From Bacteroidota bacterium (GTDB taxonomy: Bacteria > Bacteroidota > Bacteroidia > AKYH767-A > OLB10), in assembly GCA_016714535.1 (NCBI GenBank), contig JADKDR010000015.1:1-64000 (forward strand): a stretch of DNA of 64,000 nt. Direction: 5' to 3'. Positions 40,523 to 49,650 of the stretch are shown here, in pieces. Position numbers and translations under genes: made by a program. Below the pieces are notes generated by a model, which had not been told where the DNA came from, searched no databases, and saw nothing but the letters and a program-made list of their open reading frames with translations. Each line of letters begins with the position of its first letter. Within the stretch, counting starts at the first letter, position 1.

Positions 40523-41300
40523 CATATAACGCCATCCACACCCAAACCGAATAAAGCAAAGTCATATTTAATCGGATCGTTGCTATCAAATTTTTCAATG
40601 CGTTGGTAATTTCATCTACCGCCTTCCAGTCATTTTGTACACGTTGCAGTATACCAAGCCTACGCCCTACTCTGCTTGTATGCACATCTAGTGGCAAATA
40701 CAATAAGGCAGGCGACACTTGTTGCCATATACCCAAGTCAACGCCTTGACTATCCTTACGCACCATCCATCGCAAAAACATACACATGCGTTTAGCAGTG
40801 CTATTACTGTTAGGATTGCCAAGATGCTTGGCACTTCGCTTAAGTGACATTGCTGCCACAAAATCTGTTTTAAATGAAGCTAAAGCGTTGGTCATATCCC
40901 GATTACTTTCAAGCTTTTGTACAAAATAACCTTCAAGGCTTGGGAATTTTTTATAAAAAGATTGCAGTGCGACAATAAATTGCAAAGCATCTATACCATT
41001 AAATGTCCGGTGCTTGAAAGTTGCAAGTGACTTTAAATCATTTGTAGTGTGGTGCAAGATAAATTGATGCGGGTTAAAATCCATTAGTCGCATGAGTGAA
41101 GTTGCGTTGGAGATAATTGTTTTTCGTTGTCCCCAACTTAAGGTAGCAGTCAACAATCCTGATATTTCAATATCTTGTTTATTGGTAAATAAATGAGGAA
41201 TGCTAATTGGATCGAGCTCAATAAAATCTTTTCGGTTGTATTTTAAATAGTTTTTTTCGAGCAGTTCAAATAGCTCATCGTATTCGAGTTGCTCATCCAT
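40522..41300 (-). CDS. TIGR02757-family protein (frameshifted)
   Basis: About 258 residues when joined. The frame as read ends at 40467 with a spurious tail (IRLNMTLLYSVWVW...). One A added to the A5 run (plus-strand T5 at 40591-40595) restores ALKKFDSNDPIKYDFALFGL, then GVDGVI and a TGA at 40522-40524; DP(V/I)KYDFALFGLGV is the typical C-terminus of TIGR02757. Earlier blocks fit too: EPDPISIPHLFTNKQDIEISG-like start and PLDVHTSRVGRRLGIL, which resembles the end of endonuclease III-type HhH-GPD folds. A function is not established. It is last in the minus-strand ABC transporter unit and 2 bp from the LolA-like gene. Confidence 0.85.
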
Positions 41301-41302
41301 TC

Positions 41303-41998
41303 TTACTTTTTTCTAAAAATAGAATCTGCCAGGCCCTTATTAATAATATATTCCTTGTAGGTAATAACAACCTTGCCACGTTTGTTTGATTTATCGTTTG
41401 TTTTTTTTGCTGTACCTGATTCCAAATCACCTGCAAGCGCTTTTGGTATTTTAAATTTAGCTACATCCATTTCAATCGTTAACATATCAGGCAAAAGATA
41501 TTCTGAATATTTTCCATAGGTAAACTGCATATCAACCGTGCCATTGCTTTTAGAAGTAATTCGTGCTTTATGTATCAATAATGTAAGTGGATCAATCATC
41601 AGGGTTCCTAATACAATATCCGAAGTATCGTCTACCGGTATAAGCTTGACTTGCTTCAGTTTTTTATTTTCAAAAATCTGTTCACCAGCGTCTACTATTA
41701 AAAACTGCTTATTCTGTAATAGCGAGGTAAATAAATACCCATGTCCTTGTTTTGGCATGAGTGCAATACCCTTTGTTTCTATATGCATTTTATCAGGCTT
41801 TTTGTAATATACATTTGCATTAACAGGCAATATTTTAATAAAAGTAACATCAGTTTTAATAATAGCCTTGGCCTGATAATCAATTACGGTAGCAAACCTT
41901 TTTCTTACCTGTTCAATCAGTTCAGGGCCAGCCTGTGCCATACTGCTGAGCGAGAGGGCAAGCAAACCAAACAAAATAATAAGGAGTTTATGTTTCAT
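41303..41998 (-). CDS. LolA-like/DUF4292-like periplasmic protein
   Basis: A 231-residue exported protein with signal peptide MKHKLLIILFGLLALSLSSM and cleavage near AQA. The mature part resembles outer-membrane lipoprotein-sorting (LolA/LolB-fold) proteins: FIKILPVNANVYYKKPDKMH, then FLIVDAGEQIFENKKLKQVK, DPLTLLIHKARI and MQFTYGKYSEYLLP. The half-barrel fold binds lipid-like ligands. It is preceded, two bases upstream, by an ABC-2 permease and thus may act in export of a lipid or lipoprotein; that link is positional. Confidence 0.72.
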   Translation of the reverse strand: MKHKLLIILFGLLALSLSSMAQAGPELIEQVRKRFATVIDYQAKAIIKTDVTFIKILPVNANVYYKKPDKMHIETKGIALMPKQGHGYLFTSLLQNKQFLIVDAGEQIFENKKLKQVKLIPVDDTSDIVLGTLMIDPLTLLIHKARITSKSNGTVDMQFTYGKYSEYLLPDMLTIEMDVAKFKIPKALAGDLESGTAKKTNDKSNKRGKVVITYKEYIINKGLADSIFRKK

Positions 41999-41999
41999 G

Positions 42000-42845
42000 T
42001 TATACTAAAATATCTTTTTTAAGAAAATGTGCGGCACCAATTGAAAACGATAACAAAATATAAAATAATAAAATCGCCAACGAATTGTATAAATCCGGCA
42101 TTGGTACAGGGCTATCAAAAAGCAATCGCCATGAGGCCATATGTGTTGTGAATAAATACGGGTGCATAAACTTGAGCGAAGGCAAATCTAGCGCGGCTAT
42201 GATGGTACTTAGAATAATAAATGCCATGGTAATGATAATGGGTGCAATTGAATTATTTGCAAAGCACGAGAGGGCGAAAGAAATAGCAGCAACCATACTT
42301 AATGCGACAAAGGCCACACCCAATGCTGCAATAAAACGCCAGGTTATATCGCCAGCCTGCAATACAGTTATTTCTTCGGTTTTCAGAACAATTAAATCGC
42401 CTACTCCAAAAATTAGTCTACCAACAATCAAAGAAACAAAGGCAAAAAATAACAGCACCGCTAGGATGTAAATTTGTCCTGCAGTAAATTTAGCAGTAAG
42501 TATAGAAAGCCGGCTTACCGGTTTCAACATCATTAAGCGTAATGTTCCTGAATCACTTTCGCCCGACATTAAATCACCGGTAACCAACGATATTAATAGT
42601 GGCACATGCACTATCAGCATTTGCAAAATAATAAAACAGATGGTGTTACCATTAAGTATGTTGCCTTCTATTACGAAAGATTGCTCCAGGGTTTGTGTAA
42701 ACATTTCTATGTAGTTTCTACCATCGCTATACATAGCAAAATGTATGATAGCTGCAATAACACCTATAGCCCCAAAGGCAATATAGCTGCGCGGACGGGC
42801 AAAAATTTTATATATCTCAAGTCGAAGCACAGTTAGCCACATCAT
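42000..42845 (-). CDS. ABC-2-type transporter permease
   Basis: A 281-residue permease with six predicted helices (about 20-39, 60-80, 103-125, 139-160, 176-204, 250-270). The DLMSGESDSGTLRLMMLKPVSR block after helix 2 is the usual cytoplasmic loop of ABC-2 (NosY-like) permeases. Partner of the ATPase at 42851. The substrate is unknown. The start is 5 bp after the ATPase stop and the stop is 1 bp before the LolA-like gene. Confidence 0.87.
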   Translation of the reverse strand: MMWLTVLRLEIYKIFARPRSYIAFGAIGVIAAIIHFAMYSDGRNYIEMFTQTLEQSFVIEGNILNGNTICFIILQMLIVHVPLLISLVTGDLMSGESDSGTLRLMMLKPVSRLSILTAKFTAGQIYILAVLLFFAFVSLIVGRLIFGVGDLIVLKTEEITVLQAGDITWRFIAALGVAFVALSMVAAISFALSCFANNSIAPIIITMAFIILSTIIAALDLPSLKFMHPYLFTTHMASWRLLFDSPVPMPDLYNSLAILLFYILLSFSIGAAHFLKKDILV

Positions 42846-42850
42846 TCTAT

Positions 42851-43759
42851 TTAATTTTTTGTTATTCGTAAAAATAATTCTTCTAATGGTCGCTGATACG
42901 TAATGCTGTAAACATTTACTCCCGCTTCATTCATCAGTTTGTTTATTGCAGCTACCTGATTTTTTTCTGCAGAAAATGAAATAACATTTTCTGCAATGCT
43001 TAATGCCGGTAATTGACCTGCAGAATTACTCCAAGTTGATTGTGCTAGCTCCATACTATCAATTTCCATCTTTACTGAATATACGCTGTTGGTGAGTAAC
43101 TCTTTCACATCTCCTTCCAGAATTTTTTTTCCATTATTAATAATAATCATTCGTGTGGCAGTTAATTCTATTTCACTTAATAAATGCGATGAAAGCAAAA
43201 CGGTCTTGCCCTTTTCTTGCGCCAAATGATTAATAAGGTTTCGTATATCAATTATTCCTTGCGGATCGAGGCCGGTGGTTGGCTCATCAAGTACAATAAT
43301 TTCAGGATCATGTATGAGAGCCTGTGCTATACCTAATCTCTGTTTCATTCCATGCGAAAAGGACTTTACTTTATCTTCGTATCTTCCGTGTAGGCCAACA
43401 AAGTCAAGCATTTCGTAAATTTGCTTTTTACTTATATGCACACCGCTCAGGCGCGCAAAAATTTCAATGTTTTTAGCTGCAGAAAAGGTTTTATAAAAAT
43501 CTGGTTTTTCAATTATTGCCCCTATCTTACCTAGCACGCTTGTTCGTTTCGAAGGCATTTCTTGCCCTAGAATTTTAATAGATCCATACGTTGGATATAT
43601 CAAACCAAGCATCATACGCATGGTGGTACTTTTGCCTGCACCATTAGGGCCAAGGAAACCGAATACATCTCCTTTGTTAACAGTAAAACTTAGGCTGTCA
43701 ACAGCCACAAACTTGTTAAAGTGTTTGCTGATATCATTTACTAAAATTACCTCTTCCAT
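42851..43759 (-). CDS. ABC transporter ATP-binding protein
   Basis: A 302-residue ATPase. Walker A GPNGAGKSTTMRMMLGL (about 34-50), signature SFSHGMKQRLGIAQALIHDP, Walker B IIVLDEPTTGLDPQG, H-loop LLSSHLLSEIE. The variant SFSHGMKQR in place of LSGGQ is common in ABC-2 exporters. The C-terminal 80 residues have the small domain typical of that group. First gene of the four-gene unit ATPase, permease, LolA-like, TIGR02757. Confidence 0.9.
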   Translation of the reverse strand: MEEVILVNDISKHFNKFVAVDSLSFTVNKGDVFGFLGPNGAGKSTTMRMMLGLIYPTYGSIKILGQEMPSKRTSVLGKIGAIIEKPDFYKTFSAAKNIEIFARLSGVHISKKQIYEMLDFVGLHGRYEDKVKSFSHGMKQRLGIAQALIHDPEIIVLDEPTTGLDPQGIIDIRNLINHLAQEKGKTVLLSSHLLSEIELTATRMIIINNGKKILEGDVKELLTNSVYSVKMEIDSMELAQSTWSNSAGQLPALSIAENVISFSAEKNQVAAINKLMNEAGVNVYSITYQRPLEELFLRITKN

Positions 43760-44099
43760 TTTCGTTTACCTTTATTTACGAATCTGTTTATCAGAAAAAA
43801 CTTTATACTTTGATAAAACATAATTACTTTAGCCAAAACTCTTAAAAACAGTTAAAAATATAAGTCAGGTTTTAGTAAGAAATTTATCATCAGTAAATAA
43901 GACAAATTGGAACAAAACCCGAGGGACAAAGTAAATTCATTTATCAATAAAGTTTGGAGATATTCCTTGTAAAACTTGATTTCTATATTTTAACCTGGTG
44001 ACCAACGAAAAGCTTAACTGAAAATTTTAATCAAATATAATTAGCCTAACAAGTAAAGTGCAAAATGGTTATTTCAAATAAAACAAAATCTAATATTCT
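43760..44099. other. 340-bp noncoding gap
   Basis: Divergent region between the ABC ATPase and the T9SS tandem pair. No ORF, palindrome or consensus promoter is convincing; it must hold promoters for both directions. Confidence 0.5.
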
Positions 44100-44522
44100 A
44101 TGAAATCAAAACTTACGTTATTCTTTATTTTTCTTTTTGTATCAGCCCAGTCGCAGAAATATGCCAATCATTGGTATTTTGGCTGTAATTCAGCAATTGA
44201 TTTTAACTCCGGTGTTCCGGTAGTTCTGTCAAATAGTGCCATGTGTCAGGCCGAAGGATGTAGCAGTATCAGCGATGATGCAGGCAACCTTTTGTTTTAC
44301 ACAGATGGCTCAACCGTATGGGATAATACGCATGTAACCATGGCCAATGGTGTTGGGCTTGGCGGCAACGCATCATCAACACAAAGTGCGTTAATCGTGC
44401 GTCAACCGGGAACCACCACTACTTATTATATTTTTACAACTGATGGATTCAACGGTGGCAATGGGTTGCAATATAATGTGGTTGATATGACGCAAAACGG
44501 GGGCTTGGAGCTGTTACAATAA
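44100..44522 (+). CDS. T9SS propeller/PKD protein A, N-terminal part (frameshifted)
   Basis: Signal peptide MKSKLTLFFIFLFVSAQSQ followed by the first propeller-like blades (YANHWYFGCNSAIDFNSGVP, GNLLFYTDGSTVWDN, VRQPGTTTTYYIFTTDGF). The frame ends at QNGGLELLQ. The intact paralogue next door reads LNGGLGGVTTKNVQLYTPT at this point; adding one G to a GG run and one A to the A5 run at about 44507 and 44521 restores GGLGAVTIKNQLLYTPT. So this and 44530-46182 are one gene. Confidence 0.85.
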   Translation: MKSKLTLFFIFLFVSAQSQKYANHWYFGCNSAIDFNSGVPVVLSNSAMCQAEGCSSISDDAGNLLFYTDGSTVWDNTHVTMANGVGLGGNASSTQSALIVRQPGTTTTYYIFTTDGFNGGNGLQYNVVDMTQNGGLELLQ

Positions 44523-44529
44523 AAATCAA

Positions 44530-46182
44530 TTGTTATATACGCCAACCACCGAGCGTGTTACTGCTTGCACGCATGCCAATGGAGTAGACATTTGGATACT
44601 TTCTCACGAGAGCTATAGTGGTACTTTTATCGCGCATTTGCTTACACAAACCGGATTGGCTCCGGGTACAGTAAACTCCACAATAGGACCGGTTTTTAAT
44701 GGTTCCGGACTTGATTTTTTAGGGAATTTAAAATTCTCATCACAGGGCAACCGTGTTGGCATGGCAGTTAGTAATCCTGATTACTTTTGGCTATTCGATT
44801 TTGATCGTGCAACAGGAATACTCGCTAATCCTATTCAGCTGCAATCTACCGGAAACTTCGAGGGGGCCTATGGTATTGAGTTTTCCCCAAATGGAAATGT
44901 TCTTTATGGTACTTCAGAAATTCCTTTTAAGTTTTTTCAATGGGATTTAACCTCCGGTGTTGCAGCAACCATAGATGCTACACGTATTGATATTCCGGTT
45001 TTACCTATGGGTAGCTCCTATACAGGTGGATTACAATTAGCACCTGATGGAAAAATTTACATGACCCGTAATACCTGCACATGGCTGGCAGTAGTAAATA
45101 ATCCCGATGTATATGGGGCAGGATGCAACTATGCCGACAGTGGATTGTTTTTAAATGGAGGTACGTGTATCTATGGGTTACCTAATCTTAATCAAAGTGT
45201 TTACCAACAAGTTTTGATAGACAAGTTTTGTATTGGAGATACCACTACTTTTTTAGTAAGCGACTCGTTAAGTTATTTTGCTTTTCAATGGGATTTTGGT
45301 GATCCCGGTTCGGGCCCCCTCAATGTTTCATATAATGCTTCTACATCGCATTATTACAGCGCACCTGGAAATTACACCGTTCAATTAATTCGGGGCTTAT
45401 TTGTTGCCCCATTTAGCGATACTGCTACTTTTGATATTGAAATTAAAACTTGCTCTTCGGTAATTGCTAATTTATCATGCAGCGATACTTTGTTTTGCGA
45501 TAAGCAATGCATCGACTTTTTCGATCAGTCGCAGTTTAATCCAACATCCTGGCAATGGACTTTTACCGGAGCCTCGCCATCATCATCTACCGATCAGAAT
45601 CCTTCAGGAATCTGTTATAATAATTATGGTGCATTTGATGTGCAACTTATTGCCTGCAATGCAGCAGGTTGTGACACGGTATTGTTTGCCAATTTCATTA
45701 ACGAGTTTCAACTACCACTACAACCAACGGTAACCAGCAGTAACGATACCTTGTATTGCAATGCAACTAATGTAAGCTTTGCATGGTACAATGTTACCAA
45801 TCCAAATCTTGTGTTGAGCACAACCAACTTTTTTGCGCCAACCCTGGCAGGTCAATATTATGTTGTTATTACAGATAGTAATAATTGCGCAGTGGCATCT
45901 AATGTTTTTAGCTCCTCAGTTGGAGTGATGGAAATAACACAAGATAACATTAGCATGAATTATAACATGGAATTGGGGCAATTGATTGTTGAAAATACAG
46001 CAGGTGTTATGGAAAATGCTTTGCTTATTATTTACGATATCACCGGAAGAAAACTGTCGGAAGTAAACATTCCTGAAAGTGTGAATAAGTATATAGCTAC
46101 TATTCCAACGTATAATCAAACTTGCATTGCACAACTTTTATACAACGACCAATCAATAAAACTCAAATTAATTTCTAAATAA
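44530..46182 (+). CDS. T9SS propeller/PKD protein A, remaining part (frameshifted)
   Basis: About 550 residues that continue the propeller-like region (LYTPTTERVTACTHANGVDI, IEFSPNGNVLYGTSE, LQLAPDGKIYMTRN), then a PKD domain (SYFAFQWDFGDPGSGPLN), a second PKD-like unit (SWQWTFTGASPSSSTDQNP), a further beta domain and a T9SS type A sorting domain (LLIIYDITGRKLSEVNIPES). The start at TTG 44530 is only the point where the frame becomes open. Joined, the protein is about 690 residues, equal to its paralogue. Surface-exposed or secreted; no catalytic motif is visible. Confidence 0.85.
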   Translation: MLYTPTTERVTACTHANGVDIWILSHESYSGTFIAHLLTQTGLAPGTVNSTIGPVFNGSGLDFLGNLKFSSQGNRVGMAVSNPDYFWLFDFDRATGILANPIQLQSTGNFEGAYGIEFSPNGNVLYGTSEIPFKFFQWDLTSGVAATIDATRIDIPVLPMGSSYTGGLQLAPDGKIYMTRNTCTWLAVVNNPDVYGAGCNYADSGLFLNGGTCIYGLPNLNQSVYQQVLIDKFCIGDTTTFLVSDSLSYFAFQWDFGDPGSGPLNVSYNASTSHYYSAPGNYTVQLIRGLFVAPFSDTATFDIEIKTCSSVIANLSCSDTLFCDKQCIDFFDQSQFNPTSWQWTFTGASPSSSTDQNPSGICYNNYGAFDVQLIACNAAGCDTVLFANFINEFQLPLQPTVTSSNDTLYCNATNVSFAWYNVTNPNLVLSTTNFFAPTLAGQYYVVITDSNNCAVASNVFSSSVGVMEITQDNISMNYNMELGQLIVENTAGVMENALLIIYDITGRKLSEVNIPESVNKYIATIPTYNQTCIAQLLYNDQSIKLKLISK

Positions 46183-46196
46183 TAAATATAAATATA

Positions 46197-48281
46197 ATGA
46201 GAACGCAAAATTTAATCTATTGCTTACTTTTACTAGTAAGCTATAACTTACAAGCTCAGAAAGAAGCCAATAAATGGTACTTCGGAACAAATGCCGCTTT
46301 GGATTTTAATTCAGGCTCACCGGTAGTAATTTCTCCCAGTTCAATGAATCAATTTGAAGGTTGCACAAGCATGGCAGATGCAAATGGCGACTTGCTTTTC
46401 TATAGCGATGGACAAACCATCTGGAATAAAAACCATAATACAATGGCCAATGGAACTGGCCTGTTAGGAAATAATTCAAGCACACAGTCGGTTTTAGCAG
46501 TGCGTCAACCGGGCAGTTCTGATTTATTTTATGTTTTTACAACTGATGGATTTGGAGGTGGCAATGGCTTCTCCTATTCAATTGTAGACATGACCCTTAA
46601 TGGTGGCTTAGGAGGCGTTACTACAAAAAATGTTCAACTGTATACACCAACTTCTGAGCGTGTTGCTGCATGCAGACATGGTAATGGAATTGATTTGTGG
46701 ATTATGTCGCACGACTTTCCCGGCAATTCATTTTATGCATATCAGTTAACCCCCACAGGAATAATAAATGTCCCCGTTATCACCAGCATGATACCTATGG
46801 TCAATACAGGTATAGCTTTTTTAGGAGGCATGAAATTTTCTCCAAATGCTGCACGACTTGCTTTTGCATTGGGAGAGCCTAACCAAATTTGGCTGTATGA
46901 TTTCGACAACCTTACAGGTATTCCGTCCAACCCACAACAATTAGATGTAAACTTTAATTCATCAGGTTCATACTCTGTTGAATTTTCGCCAGATGCGAAA
47001 ATTCTTTATGGTTCCGATTATAATTTATTTGAAATATATCAGTATGATTTAACTCAACCAACAACTGCTTTAATTAATAGTACCAAATATACCATTGTGG
47101 GTACGGGAGTATCAGCAGTTTTTTCGGGAACCTTACAATTAGCTCCTGATGCTAAAATTTACTGGGCACGAAATCCTTCCACCCACCTTGCAGCAATTGA
47201 AAATCCTAATGTTCTTGGCGTAGGATGTAATTATAACGATTCAGCAATTTTTCTTGGCCCTACCGGCAGCAGTCAGTATGGTTTGCCTTGCGTTAGCGCC
47301 CATATTTTTCAATTTATTGATATCGAAAAATTTTGCCTTGGCGACACCACTCTTTTTACTGCTTACGACTCGGTAAATTATGTAAGTTTTCAATGGAATT
47401 TTGATGACCCCGGTTCAGGCCCAAATAATTTTGCATATACCGCTACCGCATCGCACGTTTATACAGCACCCGGTAATTATAATGTGCAGTTAATAAGAGC
47501 ATTTCTTTTTGCACCTTTTAGCGACACTACTTTTTTTCCAATAGAAATAAAAACATGTTCGTCTGTCATAGCCAACCTTTCGTGCAGCGACACACTTTTT
47601 TGTGATAAAAAATGTATTGACTTCTACGATCAATCGCAATTTAATCCAACCTCGTGGCAATGGACATTTACAGGAGCTTCGCCTTCATCCTCTACCGATC
47701 AGAATCCAACCGGAATTTGTTATAATAACTATGGAGCTTTTGATGTGCAGTTAATTGCATGCAATGCTGCCGGCTGCGACACGGTGCTCTTCACTAATTT
47801 TATTAATGAGTTTCAACTACCACCACAGCCAACCATTACAAGCAGTAACGATACATTGTATTGCAATGCAACTAATGTGGGCTATGCTTGGTTTAATGTA
47901 AATAATCCAAATCTTGTATTAAGTACTGATAGCTTTTTTGTGCCAACCATAGCCGGGCAATATTATGTAGTAATTACTGATAGCAACAGCTGTGCGGTTG
48001 CATCCACAGTGTTCACATCAACAGTATCTCTTCCTGAATTAGTTAATGGTAATCCGTTTTTGTTTTATAATTCCTCATTTAATGCCATTGTGATTAAAGC
48101 CAATTCACCTTTATCTAAAGTAATTATTTATGATGAAATAGGTAGAGAAATTAAACGAGTGATGTACAATTTGAATAGCGGCTTTGAAACAATTGAAATG
48201 CCACTATATCAAGGTGTGTGCTTTGTTAAGCTCGAAACACAAAATTCGGTATTCAGCTATAAACTGATTATTCAAAAATAA
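46197..48281 (+). CDS. T9SS propeller/PKD protein B, intact paralogue
   Basis: A 694-residue secreted protein, a tandem duplicate of the gene just upstream (15-bp gap). Signal peptide MRTQNLIYCLLLLVSYNLQA; seven or so blade-like segments with the same motifs (KWYFGTNAALDFNSGSP, GDLLFYSDGQTIWN, VEFSPDAKILYGSD); PKD units; a C-terminal sorting domain (KVIIYDEIGREIKRVMYN). Protein identity to paralogue A is very high through the PKD segment (about 415-560), lower in the blades and low in the C-terminus, while the DNA in the PKD segment differs at many synonymous sites. That points to purifying selection on the PKD part. Function likely in adhesion or surface assembly. Confidence 0.85.
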   Translation: MRTQNLIYCLLLLVSYNLQAQKEANKWYFGTNAALDFNSGSPVVISPSSMNQFEGCTSMADANGDLLFYSDGQTIWNKNHNTMANGTGLLGNNSSTQSVLAVRQPGSSDLFYVFTTDGFGGGNGFSYSIVDMTLNGGLGGVTTKNVQLYTPTSERVAACRHGNGIDLWIMSHDFPGNSFYAYQLTPTGIINVPVITSMIPMVNTGIAFLGGMKFSPNAARLAFALGEPNQIWLYDFDNLTGIPSNPQQLDVNFNSSGSYSVEFSPDAKILYGSDYNLFEIYQYDLTQPTTALINSTKYTIVGTGVSAVFSGTLQLAPDAKIYWARNPSTHLAAIENPNVLGVGCNYNDSAIFLGPTGSSQYGLPCVSAHIFQFIDIEKFCLGDTTLFTAYDSVNYVSFQWNFDDPGSGPNNFAYTATASHVYTAPGNYNVQLIRAFLFAPFSDTTFFPIEIKTCSSVIANLSCSDTLFCDKKCIDFYDQSQFNPTSWQWTFTGASPSSSTDQNPTGICYNNYGAFDVQLIACNAAGCDTVLFTNFINEFQLPPQPTITSSNDTLYCNATNVGYAWFNVNNPNLVLSTDSFFVPTIAGQYYVVITDSNSCAVASTVFTSTVSLPELVNGNPFLFYNSSFNAIVIKANSPLSKVIIYDEIGREIKRVMYNLNSGFETIEMPLYQGVCFVKLETQNSVFSYKLIIQK

Positions 48282-48316
48282 AAGAAATATGAGTTTGAAT
48301 ATTAATCACTGTTTGA

Positions 48317-48625
48317 TTAATATCTCATCCACTTGAATAATTCCTTCCAAGTTACTTTTTTACCATACATTAAAATGCCGGTGCGATAAATTTTTGCAGC
48401 TAGTAAGGTAATCAATACAAACGTTACGGCTAGCAGTGCCATGCTTAAAGCTATTTGCCATGCAGGTGGTTCAAATGGCATGCGCACCATCATTACTATG
48501 GGCGATGTAAATGGGAAAATGCTACACCAGAATCCAAGAGGGCTATCAGGATTTTGCATCACTGCTGCTGCAGCTATATATGCAAAAATCAGAGGTATTG
48601 TAATTGGCAGCATAAATTGCTGCAC
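48317..48625 (-). CDS. ABC-2 permease, C-terminal part (frameshifted)
   Basis: Carries the last two or three membrane helices (LPITIPLIFAYIAAAAVMQN, PFTSPIVMMVRMPF, ALSMALLAVTFVLITLLAAK) and ends LFKWMRY. The same frame is open further upstream to about 48737 (YDFKSIGLAFIFYFLFGYLL, then YASLFAAVGAAVDAETDV), so it is the continuation of 48652-49650. Confidence 0.85.
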   Translation of the reverse strand: MQQFMLPITIPLIFAYIAAAAVMQNPDSPLGFWCSIFPFTSPIVMMVRMPFEPPAWQIALSMALLAVTFVLITLLAAKIYRTGILMYGKKVTWKELFKWMRY

Positions 48626-48651
48626 ATCCGTTTCGGCATCTACTGCAGCAC

Positions 48652-49650
48652 CTACGGCAGCAAATAGCGATGCATATAGTAAATAGCCAAACAGAAAGTA
48701 AAATATAAACGCAAGCCCAATGCTTTTAAAATCATAGGCTTGTATGTTTTTACAATTTCATTTTCTTCTAAATGATCTGCATTTACCATCGGATTATTGC
48801 CCATGGCAGGTTGTTGCGAACCCACTTGCTTGGCCATGGCTTCTTTGCTCGTTCCCATTTTGTCGGCCATAAATGAAATGGAAACTGCGGCAACACCAAA
48901 TGTTAGTAGCGCCCAAAGAATAAACTGAGTAAGGGCAACCATTGCAATTCCCAATATCTTTCCCATCATAAGCTGGAATGGTTTTACTGATGACATAATT
49001 ACCTCAACTATACGGCTGGATTTTTCTTCCATTACCCCTCGCATTACTTGTGCGCCATAAATAAAAATAAACATGTAAATCAAAATACCCGAAACGAAAG
49101 CAAGAATAGAGGTTAACGTGGCATTGGTGCTGCTATTTTCCGAATTTATAAAACTGGTTTGTTTTAGTTTTACTTTTTGCTTGAGGGCAGCAAGTAACAT
49201 TGGGTCTATATCATTTTTAACCAACGCATCTTCATCAGCAATTTTCTGAATTGACGATCTGATAGATTCTACCTTTGACATACTTGCTAACTTGGGTGTA
49301 AACAGCTCGTATGAAACACTATCACCAGCTGTGTTAAAAATATAAAGCAGACCGTAATATATTTCAGGGTTGAAAGACTTTTTTGCTTGTTCAATAGAAG
49401 ATGTATCCGGATAGTACTGTATTACCCCATCTTTATTATTAAAGGATAACTGGCGCGCATACAACGCTTCTCTGCTATTATCTATAACAATAATATTAGT
49501 TTTTTCATCGCCACCACTGCTTTGAATATAAATGCTTATTGGAATAATAGCACCCATGAGCAAAGGCCCAAGCAGTGTCATGATGATAAAGGAGCGCTTA
49601 CGAACTCGTGTAAGATACTCACGCTTAATTATGAGAAGTATTTTATTCAT
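48652..49650 (-). CDS. ABC-2 (NatB-like) permease, N-terminal part (frameshifted)
   Basis: Membrane part of an ABC exporter of the NatB type. It begins MNKILLIIKREYLTRVRKRS, has a first TM helix (about 21-41), a large extracytoplasmic domain (about 45-175), then helices with the conserved FIYGAQVMRGVMEEKSSRIV and SVKPFQLMMGKILG loops. The frame breaks after KTYKP: one missing base in the CC run near 48737 restores YDFKSIGLAF. Joined length is about 440 residues, as expected for NatB-like proteins. It overlaps the ATPase stop by 8 bp, indicating translational coupling. Confidence 0.87.
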   Translation of the reverse strand: MNKILLIIKREYLTRVRKRSFIIMTLLGPLLMGAIIPISIYIQSSGGDEKTNIIVIDNSREALYARQLSFNNKDGVIQYYPDTSSIEQAKKSFNPEIYYGLLYIFNTAGDSVSYELFTPKLASMSKVESIRSSIQKIADEDALVKNDIDPMLLAALKQKVKLKQTSFINSENSSTNATLTSILAFVSGILIYMFIFIYGAQVMRGVMEEKSSRIVEVIMSSVKPFQLMMGKILGIAMVALTQFILWALLTFGVAAVSISFMADKMGTSKEAMAKQVGSQQPAMGNNPMVNADHLEENEIVKTYKPMILKALGLRLYFTFCLAIYYMHRYLLP

